A stretch of 9,205 nt of DNA from RBG-16-57-9 sp964462185 (GTDB lineage Archaea; Thermoproteota; Bathyarchaeia; TCS64), in contig CAYWWV010000047.1 of assembly GCA_964462185.1 (NCBI GenBank), forward strand, positions 1 to 9,205, given 5' to 3'. Numbering within the stretch: the first letter of the stretch is position 1; each line of letters opens with the position of its first letter. The notes under the pieces are model-generated. The model was not told the DNA's origin and did no database searches. It saw only the letters and a list, made by a program, of their open reading frames with translations. Below, in pieces: positions 1 through 6,139 of the stretch. The translations under genes and the position numbers were made by a program.

Positions 1-785
1 GGCTCATGAACAAGATGATCAGGCCCACCACCATCCCCCAGACCCTGGAGGACCTCATAGTGGAGCACAGCGTGGCCCGGGAGGCCCTGAGGCTGGGCCT
101 CAAGCACCACCGAACCATCGCCACCAGGCTCAAAGGCGTACAGCTGGAGAGAACCATCAGCGACATGTTCGAGCAAGCCGTGGAGGATAGCTACGTTAAG
201 ATGATGAACATCGATATCTGCGCTGGTACGGGCGGCCTGCTGAGCCACGCCCCCAGGCGGATCCAGAGCATGCTCATCCTCACAGACGCCTGGCAGACGG
301 AAGGGATCACACGTATGATGCAGGACAGCGTCTTCATGATGCCCCACCTGGGAGTTCTCTCGACCGTCTACCGGGATGCGGCTTGGAGCATCTTCGACAA
401 GGACTGCCTGGTGAGGCTGGGGACCTGTGTGGCTGCAAGCGGGCTAACCAAGCCCGGGGACCACGTCATGGACCTCACCATAGAGATGCCCAACGGCGAC
501 AAGGTTGAGAAGACCTTGAACCTTGGCGACCTGGAGCTGGTGCCCCTAGCCCCGGGAAAGGAGGCAACGGTCCATGTGTCCCCTGCCAGCCACTACGACG
601 TGGGGGCTGGGCCTGGGAAAGAGTTGACCGCCACAGTCATCGGGGGGGTGGCTGGGCTGCTACTGGACGCCAGGGGTAGACCACTCTACTTACCCGAGGA
701 GGAGTCCAAGAGGAAGGAGTTGCTCTTGGAGTGGTTCAAGGCGGTTCACCTATACCCCGAAGAGATTTTGGAGGCGATGGTGTAA
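1..785 (+). CDS. GlmL/MutL-like ASKHA-fold protein, C-terminal part (5' end outside window)
   Basis: This is the C-terminal part of a protein resembling glutamate mutase L (GlmL/MutL), an actin/Hsp70-type ATPase family found beside B12-dependent mutases but also far from any mutase. The frame is open to the left edge, so the ATG at 6 is probably internal and the true start lies upstream. Counting from that Met, family-like motifs are the RPTTIP start (6-11), the glycine loop GTGGLLSHAPRR (74-85) expected to bind nucleotide, SVFMMPHLGVLS (108-119), and a C-terminal beta module with DVGAGPGK (198-205) and LLLDARGRPLYLP (218-230). I recall this last module from long GlmL-like proteins; it goes beyond what the short clostridial chaperone needs. 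Its TAA shares one base with the next ATG, so the two genes are very likely co-translated. No mutase subunit gene is visible, so a chaperone role for a mutase is not supported here. Family call good; function unknown. Confidence 0.8.
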   Translation, partial: LMNKMIRPTTIPQTLEDLIVEHSVAREALRLGLKHHRTIATRLKGVQLERTISDMFEQAVEDSYVKMMNIDICAGTGGLLSHAPRRIQSMLILTDAWQTEGITRMMQDSVFMMPHLGVLSTVYRDAAWSIFDKDCLVRLGTCVAASGLTKPGDHVMDLTIEMPNGDKVEKTLNLGDLELVPLAPGKEATVHVSPASHYDVGAGPGKELTATVIGGVAGLLLDARGRPLYLPEEESKRKELLLEWFKAVHLYPEEILEAMV

Positions 786-1942
786 TGGCAAAGGAGGAGA
801 AAGCCGTGAAGTCGGAGACGGAGCAGGCCCACGCATACACGCCTGGGCTCAAGGTGAAGAGGGCCACGGTGGTCAGGAAGACCCGCAGGCTCCCCCTTCT
901 GGGAAAGGTCTTCGTTAAGGAGGGTGACACCGTCACCCATGACCAGGTTGTGGCCCGCACGGAGATCAGCGGGGACCCGGAGATCGTTAAGATATCCATG
1001 ATCCTGGGCCTGGAGCCTGAGGACACCGCCGCATTCCTCACCAAGAAGGTGGGAGACAAGGTGGAGGAGGGGGAGCGCATAGCCTTCTACAAGGCCCTCT
1101 TCGGGCTAATCAAGAAGGAGGTGGTCTCACCCATCTCAGGCACCTTCGAGAGCTTCAGCGAAATCACTGGGCAGGCCATCATCAGGGGGGCCCCCATACC
1201 CGTGGATGTGGATGCCTACATACCTGGGAAGGTTGTAGAGGTTTTGCCCAGGGAGGGGGCCGTCATAGAGACCAATGCGGCCTTCATCCAAGGCATCTTC
1301 GGCATAGGAGGGGAGACCCACGGAGAGATCCATGTGGCCGTGGAATCCAACGAGGATGTCTTGGACGCCGACGCCATAACCCCCGACCACAAGGGAAAGG
1401 TGGTCATCGGGGGGAGCCTGGTCACCCTCGACGCCCTCCACAAGGCGGTGAAGGTAGGGGTCTCAGCCGTTGTCTGCGGGGGCATCCGCCACTACGATCT
1501 AACTTCCTTCACGGGGGAGGAGATAGGGGTGGCCATCACCGGCCAGGAGGAGGTGGGCTTAACCCTCATAATCACCGAGGGCTTCGGCCGCATGAATATG
1601 AGCGCCAGAACCTTCAACCTGTTGAAGGACTTTGAAGGCTACTTGTCCTCGGTGAACGGCGCCACCCAGATCAGGGCAGGGGTCCTTAGGCCCGAGATCA
1701 TCATACCCCACGACATTCCCCCAGAGGATGCCGGCGAGGAGCTCAGCCAGGGCATGGTGCCTGGCACACCCGTCCGAATCATCAGGCAGCCCTACTTCGG
1801 GGCCATCGGAAAGGTCCACAGCCTGCCAGTGGAGCTCCAGCAGCTGGAGTCGGAGAGCATGGTGCGGGTGGTAAACGTGGAGCTGGATAACGGTGAGGTG
1901 GTCACCGTCCCCAGGGCCAACGTGGAGATAATCGAGGAGTAA
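785..1942 (+). CDS. Multidomain barrel-sandwich and KOW-like protein partnered with the GlmL/MutL-like gene
   Basis: This 385-residue soluble protein has no membrane helix or signal peptide. I chose the ATG at 785 because it overlaps the upstream stop (TAATG) and has GGAGG about ten bases before it; an earlier in-frame codon at 731 lies inside the upstream gene. Residues 25-60 (LPLLGKVFVKEGDTVTHDQV) and 95-140 (KEVVSPISGTFESFSEITGQ) look like biotinyl-lipoyl or RnfC-type barrel-sandwich hairpins, but no modifiable lysine sits at the hairpin tip, so they are probably structural. Residues 145-190 form a third beta-rich piece around GIFGIGGETHGEI. Residues 204-310 alternate strands and helices with glycine-rich turns (GGSLVTLDALHKA, VVCGGIRHYDL). 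Residues 322-383 (GTPVRIIRQPYFGAIGKV, then VELDNGEVVTVPRANVEII) resemble a KOW/SH3 barrel. I recall such proteins next to GlmL-like genes in Chloroflexota. The function is unknown; a scaffold or binding partner of the actin-fold protein is an inference. Confidence 0.75.
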   Translation: MAKEEKAVKSETEQAHAYTPGLKVKRATVVRKTRRLPLLGKVFVKEGDTVTHDQVVARTEISGDPEIVKISMILGLEPEDTAAFLTKKVGDKVEEGERIAFYKALFGLIKKEVVSPISGTFESFSEITGQAIIRGAPIPVDVDAYIPGKVVEVLPREGAVIETNAAFIQGIFGIGGETHGEIHVAVESNEDVLDADAITPDHKGKVVIGGSLVTLDALHKAVKVGVSAVVCGGIRHYDLTSFTGEEIGVAITGQEEVGLTLIITEGFGRMNMSARTFNLLKDFEGYLSSVNGATQIRAGVLRPEIIIPHDIPPEDAGEELSQGMVPGTPVRIIRQPYFGAIGKVHSLPVELQQLESESMVRVVNVELDNGEVVTVPRANVEIIEE

Positions 1943-1946
1943 ACCC

Positions 1947-2768
1947 CTAGGCCCTGGCGAATACCCTCCGGACGGCTTCCAAGCCGTCCCCCACCACCAA
2001 AACTTCTTCGTAGTCCCCAACCCCAGCCTCTCTGCATAGCCTTATGTGCTCCACCTCCCCAGGCTCGAACCCCATAGCCCTCGCCGCCACGGCGTCGGTG
2101 GCCACCGGGTCCACCCCGGCGATGACGGTATCCATCTTGACAGGCCTCCCATGGACGGGGCCCTTCCCCTCCATACCCACGAATCCATCGATGACTGTGA
2201 GGTGGGGTGGGACGACGGTGTTCACATCCCTGATGACCTTCTCTATCCCCATGAGGTGGAAGCGGAACTTGTGTTTGGCGGTCAGCATGCCGAACATGTT
2301 TTTCAGGCCCAGGGTCACCTTGGTCTCGCTGTGGGTCTTGAGCTTGGCGGCCGAGACCCGCCCCGACTCCAGTGCCAGCTTAGCCACCTTGACCCTCCTC
2401 AAGGCCAGCCCCCCGGCCACCTCCACCTCGGCCTTCTCGGCCCTCCTCATGTTTACGAAGGGCACCTCTAGGCGCTGGCAGACCTCCTTCACGCCGCTGG
2501 CCTCCCACGCCTTGTCGGCGTTGGTCATCTGGGCGTCCGACTCCACCACCAAGACCTCCTTGCCCAGTTCCCTCAGCCTATGCACCAAGGCCTCCACCAC
2601 CAGGGGGTCGGTGGTGGCCCCCGACTCCCAAGACTTGGTGGTTATGAAGTTGACCTTGATGAGAACCCTCTCCCACCCTTTCAGGGCTTCCCCCACTGGC
2701 ACCAGGTCCAGGGCCCGGTAAACCGTCTCCAGGGACCGAGGCCCCTTCACCACAGCCACCCTCCTCAT
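1947..2768 (-). CDS. DUF362 domain protein
   Basis: The 273-residue product matches the DUF362 family. Typical motifs are VLIKVNF (35-41), SGATTDP (49-55), the long core around AAKLKTHSETKVTLGLKNMFG (140-160), DGFVGMEGKGPVHG (194-207) and AGVDPVATDAVAARAMGFEP (217-236). DUF362 proteins have no settled reaction; many carry a C-terminal ferredoxin domain with two 4Fe-4S clusters. Here that domain is absent: only two cysteines are present (97 and 245), so it is a stand-alone domain without clusters. It converges with the KOW-like gene, leaving only four bases between the stops, and so belongs to a separate leftward unit. The ATG at 2768 lies about 27 bases downstream of an AT-rich block at 2791-2798, so the message may be nearly leaderless, although AGGTGGG just upstream could act as a ribosome site. 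A physiological link to its neighbours is not evident. Confidence 0.85.
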   Translation of the reverse strand: MRRVAVVKGPRSLETVYRALDLVPVGEALKGWERVLIKVNFITTKSWESGATTDPLVVEALVHRLRELGKEVLVVESDAQMTNADKAWEASGVKEVCQRLEVPFVNMRRAEKAEVEVAGGLALRRVKVAKLALESGRVSAAKLKTHSETKVTLGLKNMFGMLTAKHKFRFHLMGIEKVIRDVNTVVPPHLTVIDGFVGMEGKGPVHGRPVKMDTVIAGVDPVATDAVAARAMGFEPGEVEHIRLCREAGVGDYEEVLVVGDGLEAVRRVFARA

Positions 2769-2790
2769 GGGATTCCCACCTGGGCCAGCT

Positions 2791-2798
2791 AATTTATT
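2791..2798. promoter_or_regulatory. AT-rich block, possible divergent TATA element
   Basis: AATTTATT stands out in a GC-rich 85-base gap between divergent genes. Read leftward (AATAAATT) it lies 27 bases from the DUF362 ATG, the right distance for an archaeal TATA box with a leaderless start. Read rightward it would place a start near 2822, giving a short leader before 2854. A weaker GATAAACC at 2819-2826 is an alternative for the rightward gene. Position and composition only. Confidence 0.45.
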
Positions 2799-2853
2799 GG
2801 TTTCCCGCTGAATCCTGGGATAAACCTATCAACCCCTGGGAGGTATCAACCCC

Positions 2854-3282
2854 ATGGAATCCAACGGCGAGGAAAACCGGGGGGAGGTCCCTAAAACCCC
2901 CCTGGAGAACAACTACATGGCGGGGGCCATGCTGGCCAACGGCATATCCTTCGTCTGGCTCCAACTCCTAACCCTCCTAGGCCCCACCGCCTCCAACGCC
3001 CCCATGGAACTCCTCGTCGACCTCAGCTACATCATCTTCATCGCAGCAGGATACATATCCTCCACACAGGTGCTCAAACGGACGGAGACCGACCACCTCA
3101 AGGTGGGCCTCAAGACGGCCTTCTACAGCTCCATCATGGGCCTACTCATCGTCTACTCCCTTCTCCGCGAGCCCACCATGCGCCTAGCCGCCAGCATATC
3201 CCTCTGCTACTTCGCTGGATCCATACTAGCCAGCTATAGGGCCGTTAAGAGAAGGATCTACTCTGAGGAGACAACTACTTAA
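2854..3282 (+). CDS. Small four-helix integral membrane protein, unknown function
   Basis: I do not recognise this 142-residue protein. After a charged N-terminal tail (1-18) come four likely membrane helices at about 22-42, 51-71, 85-103 and 108-128, ending in a basic patch (RAVKRRIYSEE, 129-139). The positive-inside rule would put that basic C-terminus in the cytoplasm. The ATG at 2854 is supported by GGGAGGT at 2838-2844, nine bases upstream. The codons are unusually rich in C and CTA compared with the G-rich neighbours, which could reflect a different history or simply hydrophobic composition. It is followed in the same direction by the small gene at 3310. The protein could be an accessory part of the membrane cluster downstream, but only proximity suggests this. 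Confidence 0.75.
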   Translation: MESNGEENRGEVPKTPLENNYMAGAMLANGISFVWLQLLTLLGPTASNAPMELLVDLSYIIFIAAGYISSTQVLKRTETDHLKVGLKTAFYSSIMGLLIVYSLLREPTMRLAASISLCYFAGSILASYRAVKRRIYSEETTT

Positions 3283-3283
3283 A
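3278..3283 (+). promoter_or_regulatory. Possible TATA box for the small gene at 3310
   Basis: CTTAAA overlaps the stop codon of the preceding gene and is centred about 29 bases before the next ATG. This is the spacing expected if the next message is leaderless, and no good Shine-Dalgarno sequence precedes that ATG (only CGGGA). Confidence 0.35.
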
Positions 3284-3309
3284 CAAGGTACACATATCCA
3301 TTTTCGGGA

Positions 3310-3675
3310 ATGTTCTGGGACGAGGATATCACCCCCGAGGAAGAAGAAGAGATCATTGAGTGGACGGCTAGACAGTTCTACAGATACGGGTTGGAGACGG
3401 CGGCCATCCTCTTCCTGGAGAGCTATAAACCAATAAGCAGGCTGGGGACCAGCCTGGGAACCGTCTTCTTCACCCCCCTCTTCCCCCTCTTCGGAGACAA
3501 CGTGGCCATTAGGAGCGAGAAAGTCCTAAGGGTGTTCCAGGAGAGCAGGAATGTGGAGAGGCTAATCCAGCGGTTGGAGGAGATCGTGCGGGAGGAGGAG
3601 GCCAAGAGGAAGGAGAGTAAGGCCGAGGAGCCTGATGAGAAGAAGGGGTGGAGGAGGTATCTGCCTTTTATCTAA
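3310..3675 (+). CDS. Small charged protein with a hydrophobic core motif, unknown function
   Basis: The 121-residue protein has three parts. An acidic N-terminal helix (residues 5-19, rich in Glu) is followed by a hydrophobic middle (28-63) with FLESYKPISRLGTSLGTVFF and then TPLFPLFGDN. A long charged helix or coiled coil (78-112, NVERLIQRLEEIVREEE) leads to a basic-aromatic end (WRRYLPFI). The proline- and glycine-containing middle is too broken for a clear membrane helix but could lie on or dip into a membrane. I loosely recall small bacterial and archaeal proteins with an E-S-x-K/R-P-x-S-x-L/V-G core and a following NVExLIxxIE helix, but cannot name the family. It ends about 200 bases before the membrane operon and reads the same way, followed by a T-rich stretch and a new promoter, so it is probably transcribed separately. 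The start is the first ATG after the upstream stop. Confidence 0.7.
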   Translation: MFWDEDITPEEEEEIIEWTARQFYRYGLETAAILFLESYKPISRLGTSLGTVFFTPLFPLFGDNVAIRSEKVLRVFQESRNVERLIQRLEEIVREEEAKRKESKAEEPDEKKGWRRYLPFI

Positions 3676-3685
3676 ATCTTTAACC

Positions 3686-3704
3686 TATCTTTCTTTTCAA
3701 ATTT
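3686..3704 (+). terminator. T-rich archaeal-type terminator after the small gene
   Basis: TATCTTTCTTTTCAAATTT begins 11 bases after the stop codon. Archaeal transcription commonly ends at such T-runs without a stem-loop. No hairpin precedes it. Confidence 0.4.
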
Positions 3705-3752
3705 GGAGATAAGCGGCAAAATAGGGGTAAAACCTCTTCTGCTACTTGTCTA

Positions 3753-3776
3753 ATGGAAAAAAGTATTATATATATA
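3753..3776 (+). promoter_or_regulatory. Strong BRE/TATA promoter of the four-gene membrane operon
   Basis: The purine-rich ATGGAAAAAAG (3753-3763) resembles a BRE and is followed by a ten-base alternating TATATATATA (3767-3776). This is the clearest archaeal promoter signature in the window. A start 24-27 bases beyond the centre of the TATA element falls near 3790-3800, about 75-80 bases before the ATG at 3873, so the message should have an untranslated leader. Confidence 0.65.
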
Positions 3777-3788
3777 GATTAGGGATTA

Positions 3789-3851
3789 AAATCCAAGTCT
3801 TTACTTGGCTTGGAAACCTGGCATGTCCAGGGATTTCGAGCCGAGTAGGCT
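3789..3851 (+). ncRNA. Hairpin-rich 5' leader, candidate structured RNA element
   Basis: Three perfect hairpins follow each other: CCAAGT-CTTT-ACTTGG (3793-3808), CCTGG-CATGT-CCAGG (3817-3831) and AGCC-GAGTA-GGCT (3839-3851). In addition AAATCC (3789-3794) is complementary to GGATTT (3831-3836), which could close a three-way junction over the first two hairpins; its last pairs compete with the hairpin ends. The element starts about where transcription should begin, and an A-rich strip with AAGGAAGG separates it from the ATG at 3873. I do not recognise a known riboswitch or ribozyme core. It may be a regulatory or stabilising leader; this is structural inference by eye. Confidence 0.4.
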
Positions 3852-3872
3852 GAAAAAAAGGAAGGAAAAACA

Positions 3873-4655
3873 ATGGCAATAATAGTTGAAGGACGAGTAA
3901 TGACACTGATTCTAATGCTACTCGACTTTGCTCTGATGTACTATTTCATGTCTGTAGCCAAGGAGAAGGAGATCAAGGTAAGGACGCTTCCAGCGATGAC
4001 GGCTATACCTGAGGCGGTTGGTCGAGCAGCTGAGATGGGTCAACCAGTCTTCTGGACTCCTGGTATCGCTGGTGGTCTAAACGACTCCACCCAGGGTCCC
4101 CAGACTCTGGCCAGCATCAGCATCCTCGAGTACGTAACTGAGGAATGTGTGAAGGCCGGCGTACACATCCAGGCTTACTGCCCCTTGCCCGATGCTCTGC
4201 CTCTGGTCGAGGAGACCATGAGAACGGCGTATCTGAGGGAGGGTAAGCCCGAGGAGTTCAGCCTGGACCAGATCACCTTCATCTCCGGGCAGTCCGCTTA
4301 CCTAAGCGGCGTCCTAGGGTACTTCCAGAGGGAGAGGCCTGCCTCCAACATATTGGTGGGCGGCTTCTACTACGAGGCCGTCGTCATCGGTGAAGCAGGG
4401 AACGCCATTGGAGCCATGCAGATCGGCGGCACCAACAACACTCACCAGATGCCTTTCCTGGTTGCAACATGTGACTACATGTTACTGGCTGAGGAGCTGT
4501 TCGCAGCAGGGGCGGCCGTGAGCCAGAACCCCGATATGCTGGGCAGCCTCAGAGGCGAGGACATGATGAAGTGGATATTGGTGGCGATAACTGCTGTTGG
4601 CTTCATACTGGGAGCAGTGGGTGTAACAGTGATCGCCGACCTTTTGGAGGTGTAA
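3873..4655 (+). CDS. DUF6754-type membrane protein with a central alpha/beta domain
   Basis: This 260-residue protein opens the membrane operon. One N-terminal helix (about 9-28) is followed by a soluble domain (about 35-228) and a C-terminal helix (about 232-256). The soluble part matches my recollection of DUF6754 proteins in Chloroflexota and other bacteria: PAMTAIPEAVGRAAEMGQPV (40-59), PGIAG (63-67), QTLASISILEYV (77-88), ITFISGQSAYLSGVLG (134-149), FYYEAVVIGEAGNAIGAMQIGGT (165-187) and CDYMLLAEELFAAGA (200-214). Alternating beta-alpha segments suggest a Rossmann-like fold, but no nucleotide-binding loop is clear. The ATG at 3873 has AAGGAAGG upstream; Met10 at 3900 is a poorer alternative. 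Only three bases separate its stop from the next start. No function is known to me. Confidence 0.75.
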   Translation: MAIIVEGRVMTLILMLLDFALMYYFMSVAKEKEIKVRTLPAMTAIPEAVGRAAEMGQPVFWTPGIAGGLNDSTQGPQTLASISILEYVTEECVKAGVHIQAYCPLPDALPLVEETMRTAYLREGKPEEFSLDQITFISGQSAYLSGVLGYFQRERPASNILVGGFYYEAVVIGEAGNAIGAMQIGGTNNTHQMPFLVATCDYMLLAEELFAAGAAVSQNPDMLGSLRGEDMMKWILVAITAVGFILGAVGVTVIADLLEV

Positions 4656-4658
4656 TAA

Positions 4659-5312
4659 GTGTCGCAAGTATTGAAGAGGGAAGTGGTCTACGCGTTAACG
4701 GGCATAGTGACCGTTATCATGTTCGTAGAGTACTTCTTCTTCCCAGAGTCTTGGTCTGTAGCAGACACCCTTAGAACTTGGGCGATTATAGTCTATAACA
4801 TCAGCCTGGGCCTAGGGGCCATCACCCTCCTAAGGCAACACACTCTGAACGCCCAGCGGCGACGTGCCAACTGGGCTTTCAGCATCGAGCTGTTGGTAGC
4901 CTTCGCCGTTATGTTCCTAACAGGAATGGCAGGCTACATCATGACTGGGCAGCAGACCAACAACGCCATCTACAACTGGCTATTCAACAACGTCTACACA
5001 CCACTGGGAGCCACGCTCTACCCCATCACAGGGTTCTACATCTTCTCAGCCGCCTACAGGGCCTTTAGAGCCAGGAACATCGACGCCGCCCTTATGCTCA
5101 TCGCAGGCTGCTTCGTCATACTGAGCAACGCGCCTGTGGGTGAAGCCATATGGGTTGGCTTCGCCAGGATTGGCGAGTGGTTCCGGTTCACAGGGCAGGT
5201 GCCTGGGATGAGGACCTTCGCACTGGTAGGCGCCCTGGGTATGATCGCATACGGCTTCAGGGCTCTACTGGGTAAGGAGCGCGGCTTCTACGCGGGAGGT
5301 GGCGAGGAGTGA
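4659..5312 (+). CDS. Six-helix integral membrane protein of the DUF6754-linked cluster
   Basis: The 217-residue product has about six membrane helices, near 8-27, 40-58, 74-96, 113-132, 143-159 and 184-203. Features I recall from bacterial proteins encoded beside DUF6754-type genes are NPLGAT-like TPLGATLYPITGFYIFSAAYRAFRARN (114-140; key residues PLGAT and AYRAFRARN), a short loop NAPVGE (157-162), and a C-terminal helix ending in RALLGKERGFY (201-211). The basic segment NAQRRRANW (64-72) marks a cytoplasmic loop. The start is a GTG at 4659, placed eight bases after GGAGG at 4646-4650. The stop overlaps the next GTG by four bases (GTGA), indicating translational coupling. No transport or redox motif such as heme histidines or a nucleotide loop is visible, so no activity is proposed. 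Confidence 0.75.
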   Translation: MSQVLKREVVYALTGIVTVIMFVEYFFFPESWSVADTLRTWAIIVYNISLGLGAITLLRQHTLNAQRRRANWAFSIELLVAFAVMFLTGMAGYIMTGQQTNNAIYNWLFNNVYTPLGATLYPITGFYIFSAAYRAFRARNIDAALMLIAGCFVILSNAPVGEAIWVGFARIGEWFRFTGQVPGMRTFALVGALGMIAYGFRALLGKERGFYAGGGEE

Positions 5313-6139
5313 GCTGGGCATCAAAGCTGGCCAACATCGACAGGAGGGTCTTCTACTGGATCCTCTTCATCGCCCTCATGGTGCCTTTCCTGAGGCCCAT
5401 CGGGTTCCCCATCACCATAGCGGAGAACACCAGGGACCTCTACGAGGGCATCACGGGCGACAACGTCGAGCCAGGGGATGTCTGGATCATCAACTTCGGC
5501 TACGGCGTCAGCGCCTGGTCGGAGTGCCACCCTGGAGTAACGGTGGTCACCAAGGCCCTTTTCAGGGAGGGTGCTAAACTCATCTTCCTGGGGCCTAACT
5601 ACGACGTAGAGCTGACCTACAACCACCTACTGGAGACCGCCAAGGAGGACTTCGCCCAAAAGGTATACGGTGAGGACTACGTCTTCTTGGGCTACATCAC
5701 AGGAGGCGAGTCAGCCATCGCCCAGCTAGCCTCCAACATTCGAGACGTGTTCCCCACCGACCACTATGGAACCCCCCTAGACGAGATCCCCATGATGAAG
5801 AACGTGAACAGCTGGCAGGACATCTCGGGAGTCATCTCCTCGGACACTGGCGACTGGGGAGACTACTTCCTGAGGCAGTGGCAGGAGCCTTACGGGGTCC
5901 CATTGGCTGAGATCGGCATCGCCATGCTGGGCTCCGTTGGAATGGGCTACTGGAAGGCTGGAAACTACTTCGGCCTAAGCGTGGGATCTAGGGGAGGCGC
6001 CGAGTTGGAGAGGCTCATCGGGGAGCCCGGCGACGCCACCATCGTCATGGACAGCATCAGCGTTAGCCACCTGTTGATCGTCATCGCCGTCATACTGGCC
6101 AACGTAGGTATGTTGGCTGAGAAAGGAGGTAAAAAGTAA
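5309..6139 (+). CDS. Two-helix membrane protein with a large alpha/beta domain, DUF6754-linked cluster
   Basis: The 276-residue product has a helix at 14-32, a soluble domain at about 38-245 and a second helix at 250-268, the same plan as the operon's first protein. Motifs I recall from bacterial counterparts are PGDVWIINF (55-63), VYGEDYVFLGY (119-129), FPTDHYGTPLDEIPMM (148-163), GMGYWKAGNYFGLSVGSRGGAELERLIG (211-238; key residues SRGGAELE) and MDSISVSHLLIV (247-258) leading into the last helix. No catalytic signature is recognisable. The GTG start at 5309 lies inside the previous stop and follows GGAGGTG at 5295-5301. The TAA shares one base with the next ATG. Likely part of one membrane complex with its neighbours, inferred from strict gene coupling. 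Confidence 0.75.
   Translation: MSWASKLANIDRRVFYWILFIALMVPFLRPIGFPITIAENTRDLYEGITGDNVEPGDVWIINFGYGVSAWSECHPGVTVVTKALFREGAKLIFLGPNYDVELTYNHLLETAKEDFAQKVYGEDYVFLGYITGGESAIAQLASNIRDVFPTDHYGTPLDEIPMMKNVNSWQDISGVISSDTGDWGDYFLRQWQEPYGVPLAEIGIAMLGSVGMGYWKAGNYFGLSVGSRGGAELERLIGEPGDATIVMDSISVSHLLIVIAVILANVGMLAEKGGKK

Noticed and set aside
880..1200. Lipoylated or biotinylated domain in the KOW-like protein
   Set aside because: The hairpins have the barrel-sandwich look, but no lysine sits in an EAMKM- or DKA-like tip motif.
1559..2020. Leftward frame opposite the end of the KOW-like gene
   Set aside because: Overlaps two convergent genes and shows no family motif.
2044..2721. Long rightward open frame opposite DUF362
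   Set aside because: It is the antisense shadow of a clear DUF362 gene; its product is low-complexity Ser/Thr/Pro with no motif.
1947..2768. Ferredoxin-type DUF362 protein
   Set aside because: No CxxCxxCxxxC cluster motif is present; only two isolated cysteines.
3789..3851. tRNA, hammerhead ribozyme or known riboswitch in the leader
   Set aside because: TTCGAG and GGAAAC fragments recall tRNA and hammerhead cores, but there is no cloverleaf, CCA-type acceptor stem or CUGAUGA core, and no known riboswitch consensus that I recognise.
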